From the NCBI GenBank assembly GCA_026967815.1, contig JAPUUO010000031.1, forward strand, positions 1-13,044: a stretch of DNA of 13,044 nucleotides. The letters are read 5' to 3'. A program made the position numbers and the translations under genes. Position 1 is the first letter of the stretch; each line of letters starts with the position of its first letter. This document shows positions 1 to 5,381 of this stretch, piece by piece. Source of the stretch: Candidatus Bathyarchaeota archaeon. GTDB taxonomy: Archaea; Thermoproteota; Bathyarchaeia; Bathyarchaeales; Bathyarchaeaceae. The notes below the pieces were generated by a model. The model saw nothing but the letters and a program-made list of their open reading frames with translations, ran no database searches and was not told the DNA's origin.

Positions 1-299
1 CTAATGTCATGCGCTGAAGAATCAGTATTGCTCACGTTGATTGGTTTTTCATAATACAGTGTCACGTTTGGATACGCGTTGAGAGATAGACTTGCCCATG
101 TACCGTTGTTCCCCATCGATGAGCCTGTTGGCCAGTCTGCACCCGTGACAAACTGAACTGCAGCACCAGTGGTTGCGATGCCTGGTTGTAGAATCATTCC
201 GTAGTAGATGGCTGCGCTAGCCGTCACTACGAGCATGTTTAGCAGAAGCAACGTCAAAAGCCTTGCCGACTTTCTTGACAGTAGGTTTCTTATTTCCAT
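1..299 (-). CDS. Secreted or membrane-anchored surface protein, N-terminal part
   Basis: Open reading frame whose ATG is at 297-299. It stays open to the left window edge, so only the first 99 residues are visible. A short basic start (residues 1-13) is followed by a hydrophobic helix at about 14-33 (signal peptide or membrane anchor). A polar, Thr/Ser/Asn-rich segment likely to form beta strands comes next, with three N-X-S/T sequons (residues 65-67, 78-80, 88-90), consistent with a glycosylated extracellular protein. The ribosome binding site GGAGGTGA lies 4-9 bases ahead and contains the stop codon of the upstream membrane protein gene, so translation is probably coupled. The layout loosely recalls TasA/camelysin-like secreted proteins with SipW-type signals, but I do not recognise a family and claim no function. 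Confidence 0.75.
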   Translation of the reverse strand, partial: MEIRNLLSRKSARLLTLLLLNMLVVTASAAIYYGMILQPGIATTGAAVQFVTGADWPTGSSMGNNGTWASLSLNAYPNVTLYYEKPINVSNTDSSAHDI

Positions 300-303
300 C
301 TTG

Positions 304-780
304 TCACCTCCTCCTCAATTTCTCCAATAGAGCAGGGCTGAGAACGGCGACACTAATTCCCAAAATGACAGCAGAGCCCACAATGAGTACTTGTAACATC
401 AACATTGAGAAAGCAGCCCCTCGAAGATACCCATAGTCATACACAAAGAATATCGAAATGAACATGGCTGGGAACGTTACTGCGGCAGACCATGCCTTAG
501 CGAGTGTCCACATCCTCTTTGACACTGCCAAGTAGACATTGATAGCTATGACATTGGCCAATGCAATCGCTAGATAGAGGACATTGTACCAAAAACGCAT
601 ATTCTCGCCAAAGACAGTGAGAAACTCCTTGCTGACCCAAAGGTGACCAAATCCCATGAGTGCCCCAATCACGTAGACATAGGATATGGCTTTAGGAAAT
701 CGGTCCTCCAAGAGACAAGTCAACATACTCAGCAGTGCAAACAAGTCCACGGACAGCAGTGCAAAGAACTCTGGAAGCAA
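304..780 (-). CDS. Multi-pass membrane protein of unknown function
   Basis: 158 residues from a TTG start at 778-780. Five hydrophobic segments at about 6-24, 31-50, 63-85, 97-117 and 122-148 suggest an integral membrane protein with five helices, ending in a short basic cytosolic tail (Leu-Arg-Arg-Arg). The codons for that tail plus the stop (AGG AGG AGG TGA) form the ribosome binding site of the secreted-protein gene that starts 4 bases later. The two are therefore co-transcribed and probably translationally coupled, and the membrane protein may anchor, export or process its partner. The start is uncertain: only a weak AGGT element precedes the TTG, and an internal ATG at residue 19 lacks any binding site. 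A possible TATA box lies at 829-838 on the same strand. I do not recognise the family. Confidence 0.7.
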   Translation of the reverse strand: MLPEFFALLSVDLFALLSMLTCLLEDRFPKAISYVYVIGALMGFGHLWVSKEFLTVFGENMRFWYNVLYLAIALANVIAINVYLAVSKRMWTLAKAWSAAVTFPAMFISIFFVYDYGYLRGAAFSMLMLQVLIVGSAVILGISVAVLSPALLEKLRRR

Positions 781-828
781 GATCGAAACCTACACTCAGC
801 CCGATTTCTGAATCCGATTCGATTTCCA

Positions 829-838
829 GCATATTAAA
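829..838 (-). promoter_or_regulatory. Possible TATA box for the membrane/secreted protein pair
   Basis: On the minus strand this reads CTTTAATATG, an acceptable archaeal TATA element. Transcription would start about 25 bases downstream, near 808, leaving a leader of roughly 28 bases before the TTG at 780. The assignment rests on position and composition only. Confidence 0.3.
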
Positions 839-871
839 GAGCTATGAAGTCAGAATCTGAATTGAACATCT

Positions 872-926
872 GTACTATCCACGCTATCAAGACCTGTAAG
901 GACCGGTCAAAACCCGCGTGGATTAC
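872..926. repeat. Long inverted repeat (possible structured RNA or operator)
   Basis: ATCCACGC at 877-884 pairs perfectly with GCGTGGAT at 916-923. After a two-base bulge the stem continues with GTA (872-874) and TAC (924-926). Inside the loop, GACC (891-894) can pair with GGTC (905-908), and 901-908 (GACCGGTC) is itself palindromic. The element lies in the 234-base gap between the divergent membrane-protein and dodecin genes. No T-run follows, so a simple terminator is unlikely. It could be a leader structure, a small RNA or a protein-binding site. Nothing in the sequence decides among these. Confidence 0.4.
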
Positions 927-1014
927 CGTTCTTTGCTTCTAGACGAATCTACAATGCGTACGCCGAAAAACTGAAGTGTTTCTGACATTACTCTGCTATT
1001 GGAGGTGAGGAATC

Positions 1015-1218
1015 TTGCCTGTTGTGAAGATAATTGAGCTGATAGGAAGTTCACCAAAAGGGTGGGAGGAGGCAGTTGAAAACGCTGTAAAAGAAGCGTC
1101 GAAGACGGTCAAAAACATCAAGGGAGTCCACGTTAAACGATGCACTGCAAAAGTGGAAGACAACAAGATTGTAGAGTACCGCGCTGATGTTAAAATTGCT
1201 TTCATCGTAGAAAGATGA
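1015..1218 (+). CDS. Dodecin-like protein lacking the flavin-stacking Trp
   Basis: 67 residues with the dodecin pattern: strand VVKIIELIG at 3-11, a helix at about 15-33 (GWEEAVENAVKEASKTV), then two strands around 38-48 and 53-66 with the EYRADVKIAF signature. Length matches the family (about 65-75). Dodecins are small cytosolic dodecamers that store or buffer flavins. A gapless alignment with Halobacterium dodecin from its conserved Asn to the AF motif puts Gly37 where that protein has the flavin-stacking Trp36, and Arg56 where it has Gln55. Flavin binding may therefore be lost or changed, and another ligand is possible. The TTG start is supported by a strong GGAGGTGAGG at 1001-1010. It is probably monocistronic; no clear TATA box is visible. 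Family call firm, ligand unknown. Confidence 0.85.
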   Translation: MPVVKIIELIGSSPKGWEEAVENAVKEASKTVKNIKGVHVKRCTAKVEDNKIVEYRADVKIAFIVER

Positions 1219-1317
1219 ACGTGCAGACACAGAGTCTAGGTCTTTGCATTTCAACTTCTGGTCATTCTACATCTGTTATCGAGAGAAGGCTTTTCTGTTA
1301 CAGTCGTATGATTATTT

Positions 1318-1731
1318 GTGGGAATGATAGTGAGAGAATACATTAGGAGGGAGTATGTTAAGCCTGTTCTCCGTTTTCTTATGCGCATAGTGATAGTCGT
1401 TGGGGTCATTCTGCTATTGAATGTGATAGGTCTAGGGGTCTTTCTCTTCTCTAGAGGTCAATGGAATCTTCCCAGTTTCTTAGAGTTTCTAGTAATACTT
1501 CTTCTATTGGAGGGATCACTTATTGGTGCCGCTGGAGGCTTCATGTTCTATGGTTACAGCGAATACAGGATTGCCAAACAACATGCAATCAATCCAGCCA
1601 TTGTTGGGGACCAGAGACAGAAATGGAGAGAAAGACGTTTGTCTCAACAGAAATGGGGTCCCGCCATGCTAGTAGCAGGTTTTCTACTAATCTTTCTAGG
1701 GCTTCTAATCAGCTTCTTAGCCTCTCTCTGA
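1318..1731 (+). CDS. Small three-helix membrane protein of unknown function
   Basis: 137 residues from a GTG at 1318; an ATG two codons later (1324) is an equally good start, and neither has a clear ribosome binding site. A basic N-terminus (residues 6-19) precedes hydrophobic helices at about 20-45, 54-78 and 115-135. Between the second and third helices is a soluble, strongly charged loop (about 80-114, rich in Arg, Lys and Gln) that probably faces the cytosol. It lies 99 bases after the dodecin gene on the same strand, but nothing links their functions. I do not recognise a family. The even hydrophobic pattern and long open frame favour a real gene over a chance frame; the overlapping frame at 1461-1802 is its shadow. 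Confidence 0.65.
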   Translation: MGMIVREYIRREYVKPVLRFLMRIVIVVGVILLLNVIGLGVFLFSRGQWNLPSFLEFLVILLLLEGSLIGAAGGFMFYGYSEYRIAKQHAINPAIVGDQRQKWRERRLSQQKWGPAMLVAGFLLIFLGLLISFLASL

Positions 1732-1745
1732 AACCACTCAGACAA

Positions 1746-1777
1746 AACCATCTCTCAATTGGAGATTCTCAATGGTT
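1746..1777. repeat. Inverted repeat after the three-helix membrane gene
   Basis: AACCAT at 1746-1751 pairs with ATGGTT at 1772-1777, with a possible inner TCTC/GAGA stem at 1752-1755 and 1761-1764. It lies 15 bases after the stop codon and could be a 3'-end hairpin. No T-run follows, so terminator function is doubtful. Confidence 0.22.
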
Positions 1778-1823
1778 CATATGTTGGAGTTGTAAGCTTT
1801 AACCTAATGTCTGACTGTCGTGT

Positions 1824-1858
1824 GTGCGTATTAACTTGAGGAGAAATGCTCTACGCAC
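1824..1858. repeat. 7-bp inverted repeat next to a TATA-like sequence
   Basis: GTGCGTA (1824-1830) and TACGCAC (1852-1858) form a perfect inverted repeat with a 21-base spacer. It is followed at once by CTATAAATG on the plus strand. No plus-strand gene follows within the next 360 bases except the integrase remnant, so a promoter role would mean an unannotated transcript. It sits in the 171-base gap between two convergent genes. Weak evidence. Confidence 0.2.
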
Positions 1859-1902
1859 TATAAATGCACGAGGGAGTCACTCAAACGGGCATTTCCGCCA
1901 GC

Positions 1903-2124
1903 TTATTTCACTCTTTCTTCTAGGTTCCTTTTCTTAGACACGAGATTGTTCAGAACTACATGTTTCGCTCTGATCTTGTCTTCTAATTCGCGAACTGCGA
2001 TTTTTTCTTCAACTAACCTAAGCTTTTGGGCAAAATGTTTCTCATCCTTACATAAGGACTGCAAATCATCTTTCAATTGTGCTTTTTCCCTCAGAAGTTC
2101 TTCCAGTCCGGTTGCCGTGCTCAT
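1903..2124 (-). CDS. Small coiled-coil protein of unknown function
   Basis: About 73 residues, almost entirely predicted alpha-helix with heptad-like leucines and alternating Lys/Glu, so a coiled coil across most of its length. No membrane segment or catalytic motif is visible. Two ATGs compete: 2128-2130 directly abuts the ribosome binding site GGTGAT (2131-2136), while 2122-2124 has a normal 6-base spacing, so I take the latter. A clear minus-strand TATA box (ATATTTATAG, 2158-2167) places transcription start near 2137, giving a leader of only about a dozen bases. The promoter, binding site and helical composition favour a real gene. The plus-strand frame over the same stretch looks like a shadow. 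Possible roles (chromatin, cytoskeletal or chaperone partner) are guesses. Confidence 0.6.
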   Translation of the reverse strand: MSTATGLEELLREKAQLKDDLQSLCKDEKHFAQKLRLVEEKIAVRELEDKIRAKHVVLNNLVSKKRNLEERVK

Positions 2125-2157
2125 GATCATATCACCAAAAGAGTATGTTGCTTCTTT

Positions 2158-2167
2158 CTATAAATAT
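2158..2167 (-). promoter_or_regulatory. TATA box of the coiled-coil gene
   Basis: Reads ATATTTATAG on the minus strand, close to the archaeal TTTATA consensus. About 25 bases downstream is position 2137, immediately ahead of the GGTGAT ribosome binding site at 2131-2136, so the mRNA leader would be very short. Confidence 0.5.
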
Positions 2168-2226
2168 CATCACTCAAGATTTGACATATTGCAACTTCCG
2201 ATACATGTGCTTCCTACACCATTTAA

Positions 2227-2403
2227 CTCCAAAATCATAGTGAGTTATTTGCGCGCATCTACACACAGGTCATCAAGTTTGAGAGCAATGAATACAATTC
2301 ATCAGTGGCTAAGGTAGTCAACGAAGCGGAAAAGTTGACGGAGGCTGACTTCGAATACGTTTGCAGTTATCGGGATTTGATGCTGTTCCAAAAGCGAAAA
2401 TGA
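2227..2403 (+). pseudogene. C-terminal remnant of an archaeal tyrosine recombinase/integrase
   Basis: An open frame of 58 codons without a usable start, bounded by a TAA at 2224-2226 and ending with TGA at 2401-2403. From codon 10 it reads RIYTQVIKFESNEY, then AKVVNEAEKL, FEYVCSY and LFQKRK at the end. This matches what I know of the C-terminus of archaeal phage/plasmid-type integrases, where an IYTQL-like segment with the catalytic Tyr is followed by an EAxxLIEAGFEYV and LFRKRK tail. The Tyr codon is 2260-2262. The rest of the catalytic domain (the Arg and His-x-x-Arg boxes) is not in frame upstream, and I could not find it in other frames of 2131-2226. It is therefore a decayed remnant of an integrated element, ending 8 bases before the first TATA box of the ribosomal operon. 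Family identification is from memory of the motif. Confidence 0.65.
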
Positions 2404-2410
2404 TGAAAAG

Positions 2411-2440
2411 CATTTATAATGCCGAAAAAGCCTTTATAAG
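2411..2440 (+). promoter_or_regulatory. Tandem TATA boxes of the ribosomal protein operon
   Basis: CATTTATAAT (2411-2420) and CCTTTATAAG (2431-2440) are two strong archaeal TATA elements exactly 20 bases apart, each preceded by a GAAAAG/GAAAAAG A-rich stretch that resembles a BRE. They look like a local tandem duplication. Starts would fall near 2441 and 2461, leaving leaders of about 50 and 30 bases before the S19e start at 2491. Confidence 0.65.
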
Positions 2441-2490
2441 ACGCTTTATGAATAACTGAGGGAAATACCTAACATAAGAAGAGGTGTATC

Positions 2491-2946
2491 ATGCCCACGC
2501 CTTATGATGTGCCAGCAAATCTTCTGATTCAACGCTTAGCCCAATACCTAAAGGACGAAGTAGACCAGATAAGACCGCCAACTTGGGCATCGGTGGTTAA
2601 AACAAGCTCTCATGCTCAGAGAATACCGCAAAACGCAGATTGGTGGTTTACAAGATGCGCCTCTGTTCTGAGAAAGGTCTACTTGAAAGGACCATTGGGC
2701 ATTCAACGTTTACGTGCAGAATACGGCGGAAGAAAAGACAGAGGAGTCAGACCTGAGCACGCGCGAAAGGGCGGTGGAGCCATCATACGCAAGACATTAC
2801 AGCAACTGGAAGAAGCAAAGCTAACGAAATCCTCAGGTAATCAAGGTAGAGTCGTTACCAAACAAGGAAGAAGCCTCCTCGACCGTCTATCCACTGAAAT
2901 CAAAAAAGAACTGGAGAAACAGCTTCCTGAGCTAAAGAAATACTAA
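2491..2946 (+). CDS. rps19e: Small-subunit ribosomal protein S19e (eS19)
   Basis: 151 residues, the usual archaeal length. S19e is a component of the 30S subunit head, shared by archaea and eukaryotes. The family core is intact: [16 protein letters not shown] at about 49-64, the [19 protein letters not shown] segment at about 67-85, and [18 protein letters not shown] at about 94-111. The ATG is preceded by GAGGTG (2481-2486), 4 bases upstream. This is the first gene of a dense plus-strand operon, behind two tandem TATA boxes. The next gene starts 14 bases after its stop. Confidence 0.97.
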   Translation: MPTPYDVPANLLIQRLAQYLKDEVDQIRPPTWASVVKTSSHAQRIPQNADWWFTRCASVLRKVYLKGPLGIQRLRAEYGGRKDRGVRPEHARKGGGAIIRKTLQQLEEAKLTKSSGNQGRVVTKQGRSLLDRLSTEIKKELEKQLPELKKY

Positions 2947-2960
2947 ACGGTGAAGGCAAC

Positions 2961-3293
2961 ATGAGCGAAGACGCTGAAATGGAGGACATTCGGCGAAGAA
3001 AAATGCTTGAACTCCAAAGGCGACTAACCCAAGAACAGCAGAGCTCACAAGCGCAGCAACAAATGGAACTTCAGAAACAGGCCTTGCTCCGCAAAATTCT
3101 CACGCCCAAGGCCAGACAACGCCTTACAAACCTCAAAATGGTCAAGCGAGACTTCGCTAACCAGCTGGAACTTCAACTAATCCAACTAGCACAACAGAAA
3201 AGGGTAGACATTCCAATAAGCGATGAAACGCTCAAACAGATCCTGGTTCAGTTGCAGTCTCACCGCCGAGACATCAAAATCACAAGGCGATAA
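2961..3293 (+). CDS. PDCD5-family DNA-binding protein
   Basis: 110 residues, the standard length of the archaeal PDCD5/TFAR19-like family (archaeal examples have a three-helix-bundle core). A flexible charged N-terminal helix rich in Glu, Arg and Gln (about 4-40) leads into the conserved core: [20 protein letters not shown] at about 47-66, then [14 protein letters not shown] at about 69-82 and [14 protein letters not shown] at about 86-99. The family's biochemical role in archaea is not settled; nucleic-acid binding is the usual description, and its place beside ribosomal genes is conserved in archaea. The ATG has GGTGA 7 bases upstream (2949-2953). Its stop is 3 bases before the L39e start, so the two are co-transcribed. 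Confidence 0.93.
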   Translation: MSEDAEMEDIRRRKMLELQRRLTQEQQSSQAQQQMELQKQALLRKILTPKARQRLTNLKMVKRDFANQLELQLIQLAQQKRVDIPISDETLKQILVQLQSHRRDIKITRR

Positions 3294-3296
3294 ATC

Positions 3297-3452
3297 ATGA
3301 CAAGAAACAAGCCGACTGCAAAAAAACGCAGACTTGCGAAAAAAGGCAAAGAAGCAAAAGCAGTGCCTTCATGGGTCATTGCCAAAACAACTGGTCAAGT
3401 GCGAACTAATCCTAAAAGGAGGCAGTGGAGACGAACCAAGACAAAAGCGTGA
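3297..3452 (+). CDS. rpl39e: Large-subunit ribosomal protein L39e (eL39)
   Basis: 51 residues, extremely basic, the normal size for this shortest of ribosomal proteins, which lines the peptide exit tunnel. Recognisable elements are the N-terminal [16 protein letters not shown], the central [20 protein letters not shown] (about 23-42) and the closing [11 protein letters not shown]. The ATG lies 3 bases after the PDCD5-like stop codon, with a weak AGGCGA upstream. The end overlaps the start of the L31e gene by 28 bases in a different frame. Confidence 0.95.
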   Translation: MTRNKPTAKKRRLAKKGKEAKAVPSWVIAKTTGQVRTNPKRRQWRRTKTKA

Positions 3453-4009
3453 AAGCCACAAAGAACTCTAACACGGAAGAAGAGGAAAGCGGAAAAATCG
3501 AAGAGAGCGAAGAGCCCCAAAGCGTTGAGGAACAAGAAGAAATCGAAAAAACCTTGGAAGCCACAGAGACCCCAGAGGAAATGGCTGAAGAAGGAACAAG
3601 ACTCGAGGAACTTCCTGAAGAAGAGACAGTTGAAGAAAAAACTGAAGAGATTACTCGAGAAGCTGAAGCCGAGGACATCCTTGAAGAAAAAGAAATCGTA
3701 GAAGAAGAGGAACCACGGAAGATAGAGAAGAAGGAAGAAATTGAAGAGGAAATTGTCGAAGAAAGGGTCTACACAATTCCTCTGCGAAGAGCATGGATTT
3801 CCTCGAGAAAAAAACGTACCCCTCGTGCAGTACGGCTGGTTAAGGCGTTTGTTCAAAAGCATATGAAACCTGAAGCCCTTCTTATGAGCAATGAGGTCAA
3901 TGAAAGGCTTTGGAGGAGAAGCATTCAGAAGCCTCCAAGAAAAATAAGGGTGCGAGCGGTTAGAGACAAAGAGGGAACAGTTACTCTTTACTTGGCAGAA
4001 GGAGACTGA
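3425..4009 (+). CDS. rpl31e: Ribosomal protein L31e (eL31) with a long acidic N-terminal extension
   Basis: 194 residues from a GTG at 3425. Residues about 110-194 are a normal L31e: [34 protein letters not shown], then [20 protein letters not shown] and a VTLYLAEGD end. L31e sits on the 50S subunit near the tunnel exit. The first 110 residues are extraordinary: about 40% Glu, with Lys and Thr, and very low complexity. Typical archaeal L31e is only about 80-100 residues. The GTG has AGGAGG two bases before it (3417-3422, short spacing) and overlaps the L39e gene by 28 bases. The only internal ATG before the core (residue 53) still lies in the acidic part and has no clear binding site, so the extension is probably translated. 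It could be a disordered acidic tail that shields the basic protein or recruits exit-tunnel factors. Confidence 0.9.
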   Translation: METNQDKSVKATKNSNTEEEESGKIEESEEPQSVEEQEEIEKTLEATETPEEMAEEGTRLEELPEEETVEEKTEEITREAEAEDILEEKEIVEEEEPRKIEKKEEIEEEIVEERVYTIPLRRAWISSRKKRTPRAVRLVKAFVQKHMKPEALLMSNEVNERLWRRSIQKPPRKIRVRAVRDKEGTVTLYLAEGD

Positions 4010-4012
4010 CGC

Positions 4013-4696
4013 TTGTCCATCTTCCTTCTAGACTTCTTTGGCAGCGCCTGCATAGGAGTTTATTCCTTAATCACAGAAAAAATGGGGATTATTCCTCCTA
4101 TAGTGTCTGAAAACAAAGCGGAAAAACTTGAGGAATGGTTAAAAGTCGATGTGATCCGAACCATGATTGGAGAATCGGTTTTGATTGGAGCGCTTGCCAG
4201 CGCCAACTCTAATGGCGTAATTTTACCTCACTTCGTCCGTGAAGAGGAGATTAAAGCCATAAAGTCGGTTTGTTCTGAAATTAATGTTGCTGTTATGGAA
4301 ACAAAAAGAACCGCTTATGGAAACATTGTTCTCACGAACGATTTTGGGGCCATAATTGACCCCAGAATTAAAAGAGCAGACTTGAAGAGAATAGCTGACA
4401 CTCTAGGCGTTGAAGCAGTGCCAGGTGAAATCGCTGGGCTTCCGTACGTAGGTTCGCTTGCCATCGCAACAAATAAGGGTGTGCTTGCACACCCATTGAT
4501 AAAAGAGGAGGAGCAGGAACTTTTGGTAAATGTTCTAAAGGCGCCCGTAGATGTTGGAACGATAAACTGTGGCATTCCATATGTGGCAACTGGACTCATT
4601 GGTAGCTCGGGCACAGTTGTGGCTGGTTCTTTAACAACTGGACCCGAACTGTTCATAATTGGGCAGGCATTAGATGTGGTGAAAGAAAATGAGTGA
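4013..4696 (+). CDS. eif6: Translation initiation factor 6 (aIF6)
   Basis: 227 residues, full length. aIF6 is a pentein-fold anti-association factor that binds the 50S subunit and blocks joining with 30S. The start LSIFLLDFFGSACIGVY, GVILPHFV and GTINCGIPYVATGLIG, together with the repeated GV-PHF/GV-AHPL half-motifs typical of the five pseudo-repeats, are all present. The start is TTG at 4013, three bases after the L31e stop, with AAGGAG about 9 bases upstream. Its last 8 bases overlap the LX gene start. The gene order L39e-L31e-aIF6-LX is conserved in archaea and ties the factor to 50S synthesis. Confidence 0.96.
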   Translation: MSIFLLDFFGSACIGVYSLITEKMGIIPPIVSENKAEKLEEWLKVDVIRTMIGESVLIGALASANSNGVILPHFVREEEIKAIKSVCSEINVAVMETKRTAYGNIVLTNDFGAIIDPRIKRADLKRIADTLGVEAVPGEIAGLPYVGSLAIATNKGVLAHPLIKEEEQELLVNVLKAPVDVGTINCGIPYVATGLIGSSGTVVAGSLTTGPELFIIGQALDVVKENE

Positions 4697-4925
4697 AGTC
4701 AAGATTTTTCGAATAACTGGAAAAATAGACAAGCCTAACTGGAAAACAAGCTTTAAAAAAGAAGTTAGAGCCTTAAAGCCTGAAGACGCTGTGGAGAAAA
4801 TCTATAAAGAATTGGGAAGCAAACACAGAACCAAACGTTTCCAAATCAAGGTTTTAGAAGTTAAAGAAATATCGCCCGAAGAGGTTACAAATCCGATAAT
4901 AAAGAAACTTGCGGCGGGAGAATAG
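4689..4925 (+). CDS. rplX: Large-subunit ribosomal protein L18Ae/LX (eL20)
   Basis: 78 residues. Archaeal LX is the short counterpart of half of eukaryotic L18a and sits on the 50S subunit. Signatures: KIFRITGKI at 5-13, a Lys-rich KKEVRALKPEDAVEKIYKELGSKH at about 23-46, and KRFQIKVLEVKEISPEEV at about 49-66. The ATG lies inside the end of aIF6 (8-base overlap, different frame), so translation is probably coupled. The prefoldin gene starts three bases after its stop. Confidence 0.95.
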   Translation: MSEVKIFRITGKIDKPNWKTSFKKEVRALKPEDAVEKIYKELGSKHRTKRFQIKVLEVKEISPEEVTNPIIKKLAAGE

Positions 4926-4928
4926 AAA

Positions 4929-5381
4929 TTGGCTGCCAGCGATGAAACCTTGCGCCGGTTAATTGTTGAACTGCGATTACTGGAAGGAACAGCTAATACT
5001 TTGCAGTCAAGACTAAACTTCATTAGTGCGATGCAGACTGAACTTAATTATGCCAAGATGACATTGGAAGGTCTAGAAAAGGAAAAAGAAGATGTGCCCC
5101 TTTTCGTCCCAATCGGAGGAGGCTCATACATCCGAGCGAAGCTGGAAAGCGCAGAAAAAATCATTGTGGGAATGGGTGCAGGTGTGTCAGTTGAAAAATC
5201 GCTGTCTAAAGCAAAAGAAACAGTTGGAAACCGCATCGCACAGTTAGAAAAGACAAGAGGTATGCTTCAACAACAGCTCACACAAGTTGCCCAGAAAATG
5301 GAAGAAGACCAAGCCAAATTTCAAAGATTGAGCGAGAAGTTGAGAGAATCCGAGAGAAAACGCAATGTTCAAAAAGCTTAG
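4929..5381 (+). CDS. pfdA: Prefoldin alpha subunit
   Basis: 150 residues, standard length. Prefoldin alpha forms, with four beta subunits, the jellyfish-shaped chaperone that passes unfolded proteins to the thermosome. The sequence shows a coiled-coil helix (about 5-57), a central beta-hairpin region with VPLFVPIGGGSYIRAKL (about 57-73) and a VGMGAGVSVEKSLSKAKETV stretch (about 80-99), then a second long coiled-coil helix to the end. The start is TTG at 4929, three bases after the LX stop, with GGGAG upstream. Its 3' end overlaps the ftsY start by 17 bases. The linkage to ftsY is usual in archaea. Confidence 0.93.
   Translation: MAASDETLRRLIVELRLLEGTANTLQSRLNFISAMQTELNYAKMTLEGLEKEKEDVPLFVPIGGGSYIRAKLESAEKIIVGMGAGVSVEKSLSKAKETVGNRIAQLEKTRGMLQQQLTQVAQKMEEDQAKFQRLSEKLRESERKRNVQKA

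Noticed and set aside
810..860. Small palindromes GAATC-C-GATTC (810-820) and TCAGA-A-TCTGA (850-860)
   Set aside because: Short, of different sequence and in AT-rich gap DNA; they may be operators but chance is an adequate explanation.
1846..1920. Tiny frames ATG-CTC-TAC-GCA-CTA-TAA and a 19-codon frame after GAGGAG
   Set aside because: Too short to support; the GAGGAG site alone is not enough evidence for a gene.
1946..2317. Plus-strand frame of 123 codons across the coiled-coil gene and the integrase remnant
   Set aside because: Composition rich in Ser and Phe without pattern, overlaps two better-supported features in other frames, and lacks a promoter or ribosome binding site.
3395..3862. 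Long minus-strand frames opposite L31e (also 3412-3678)
   Set aside because: They are antisense to the Glu-rich repeat: GAA/GAG codons read in reverse give Ser- or Phe/Leu-rich low-complexity protein. No ribosome binding site or family resemblance.
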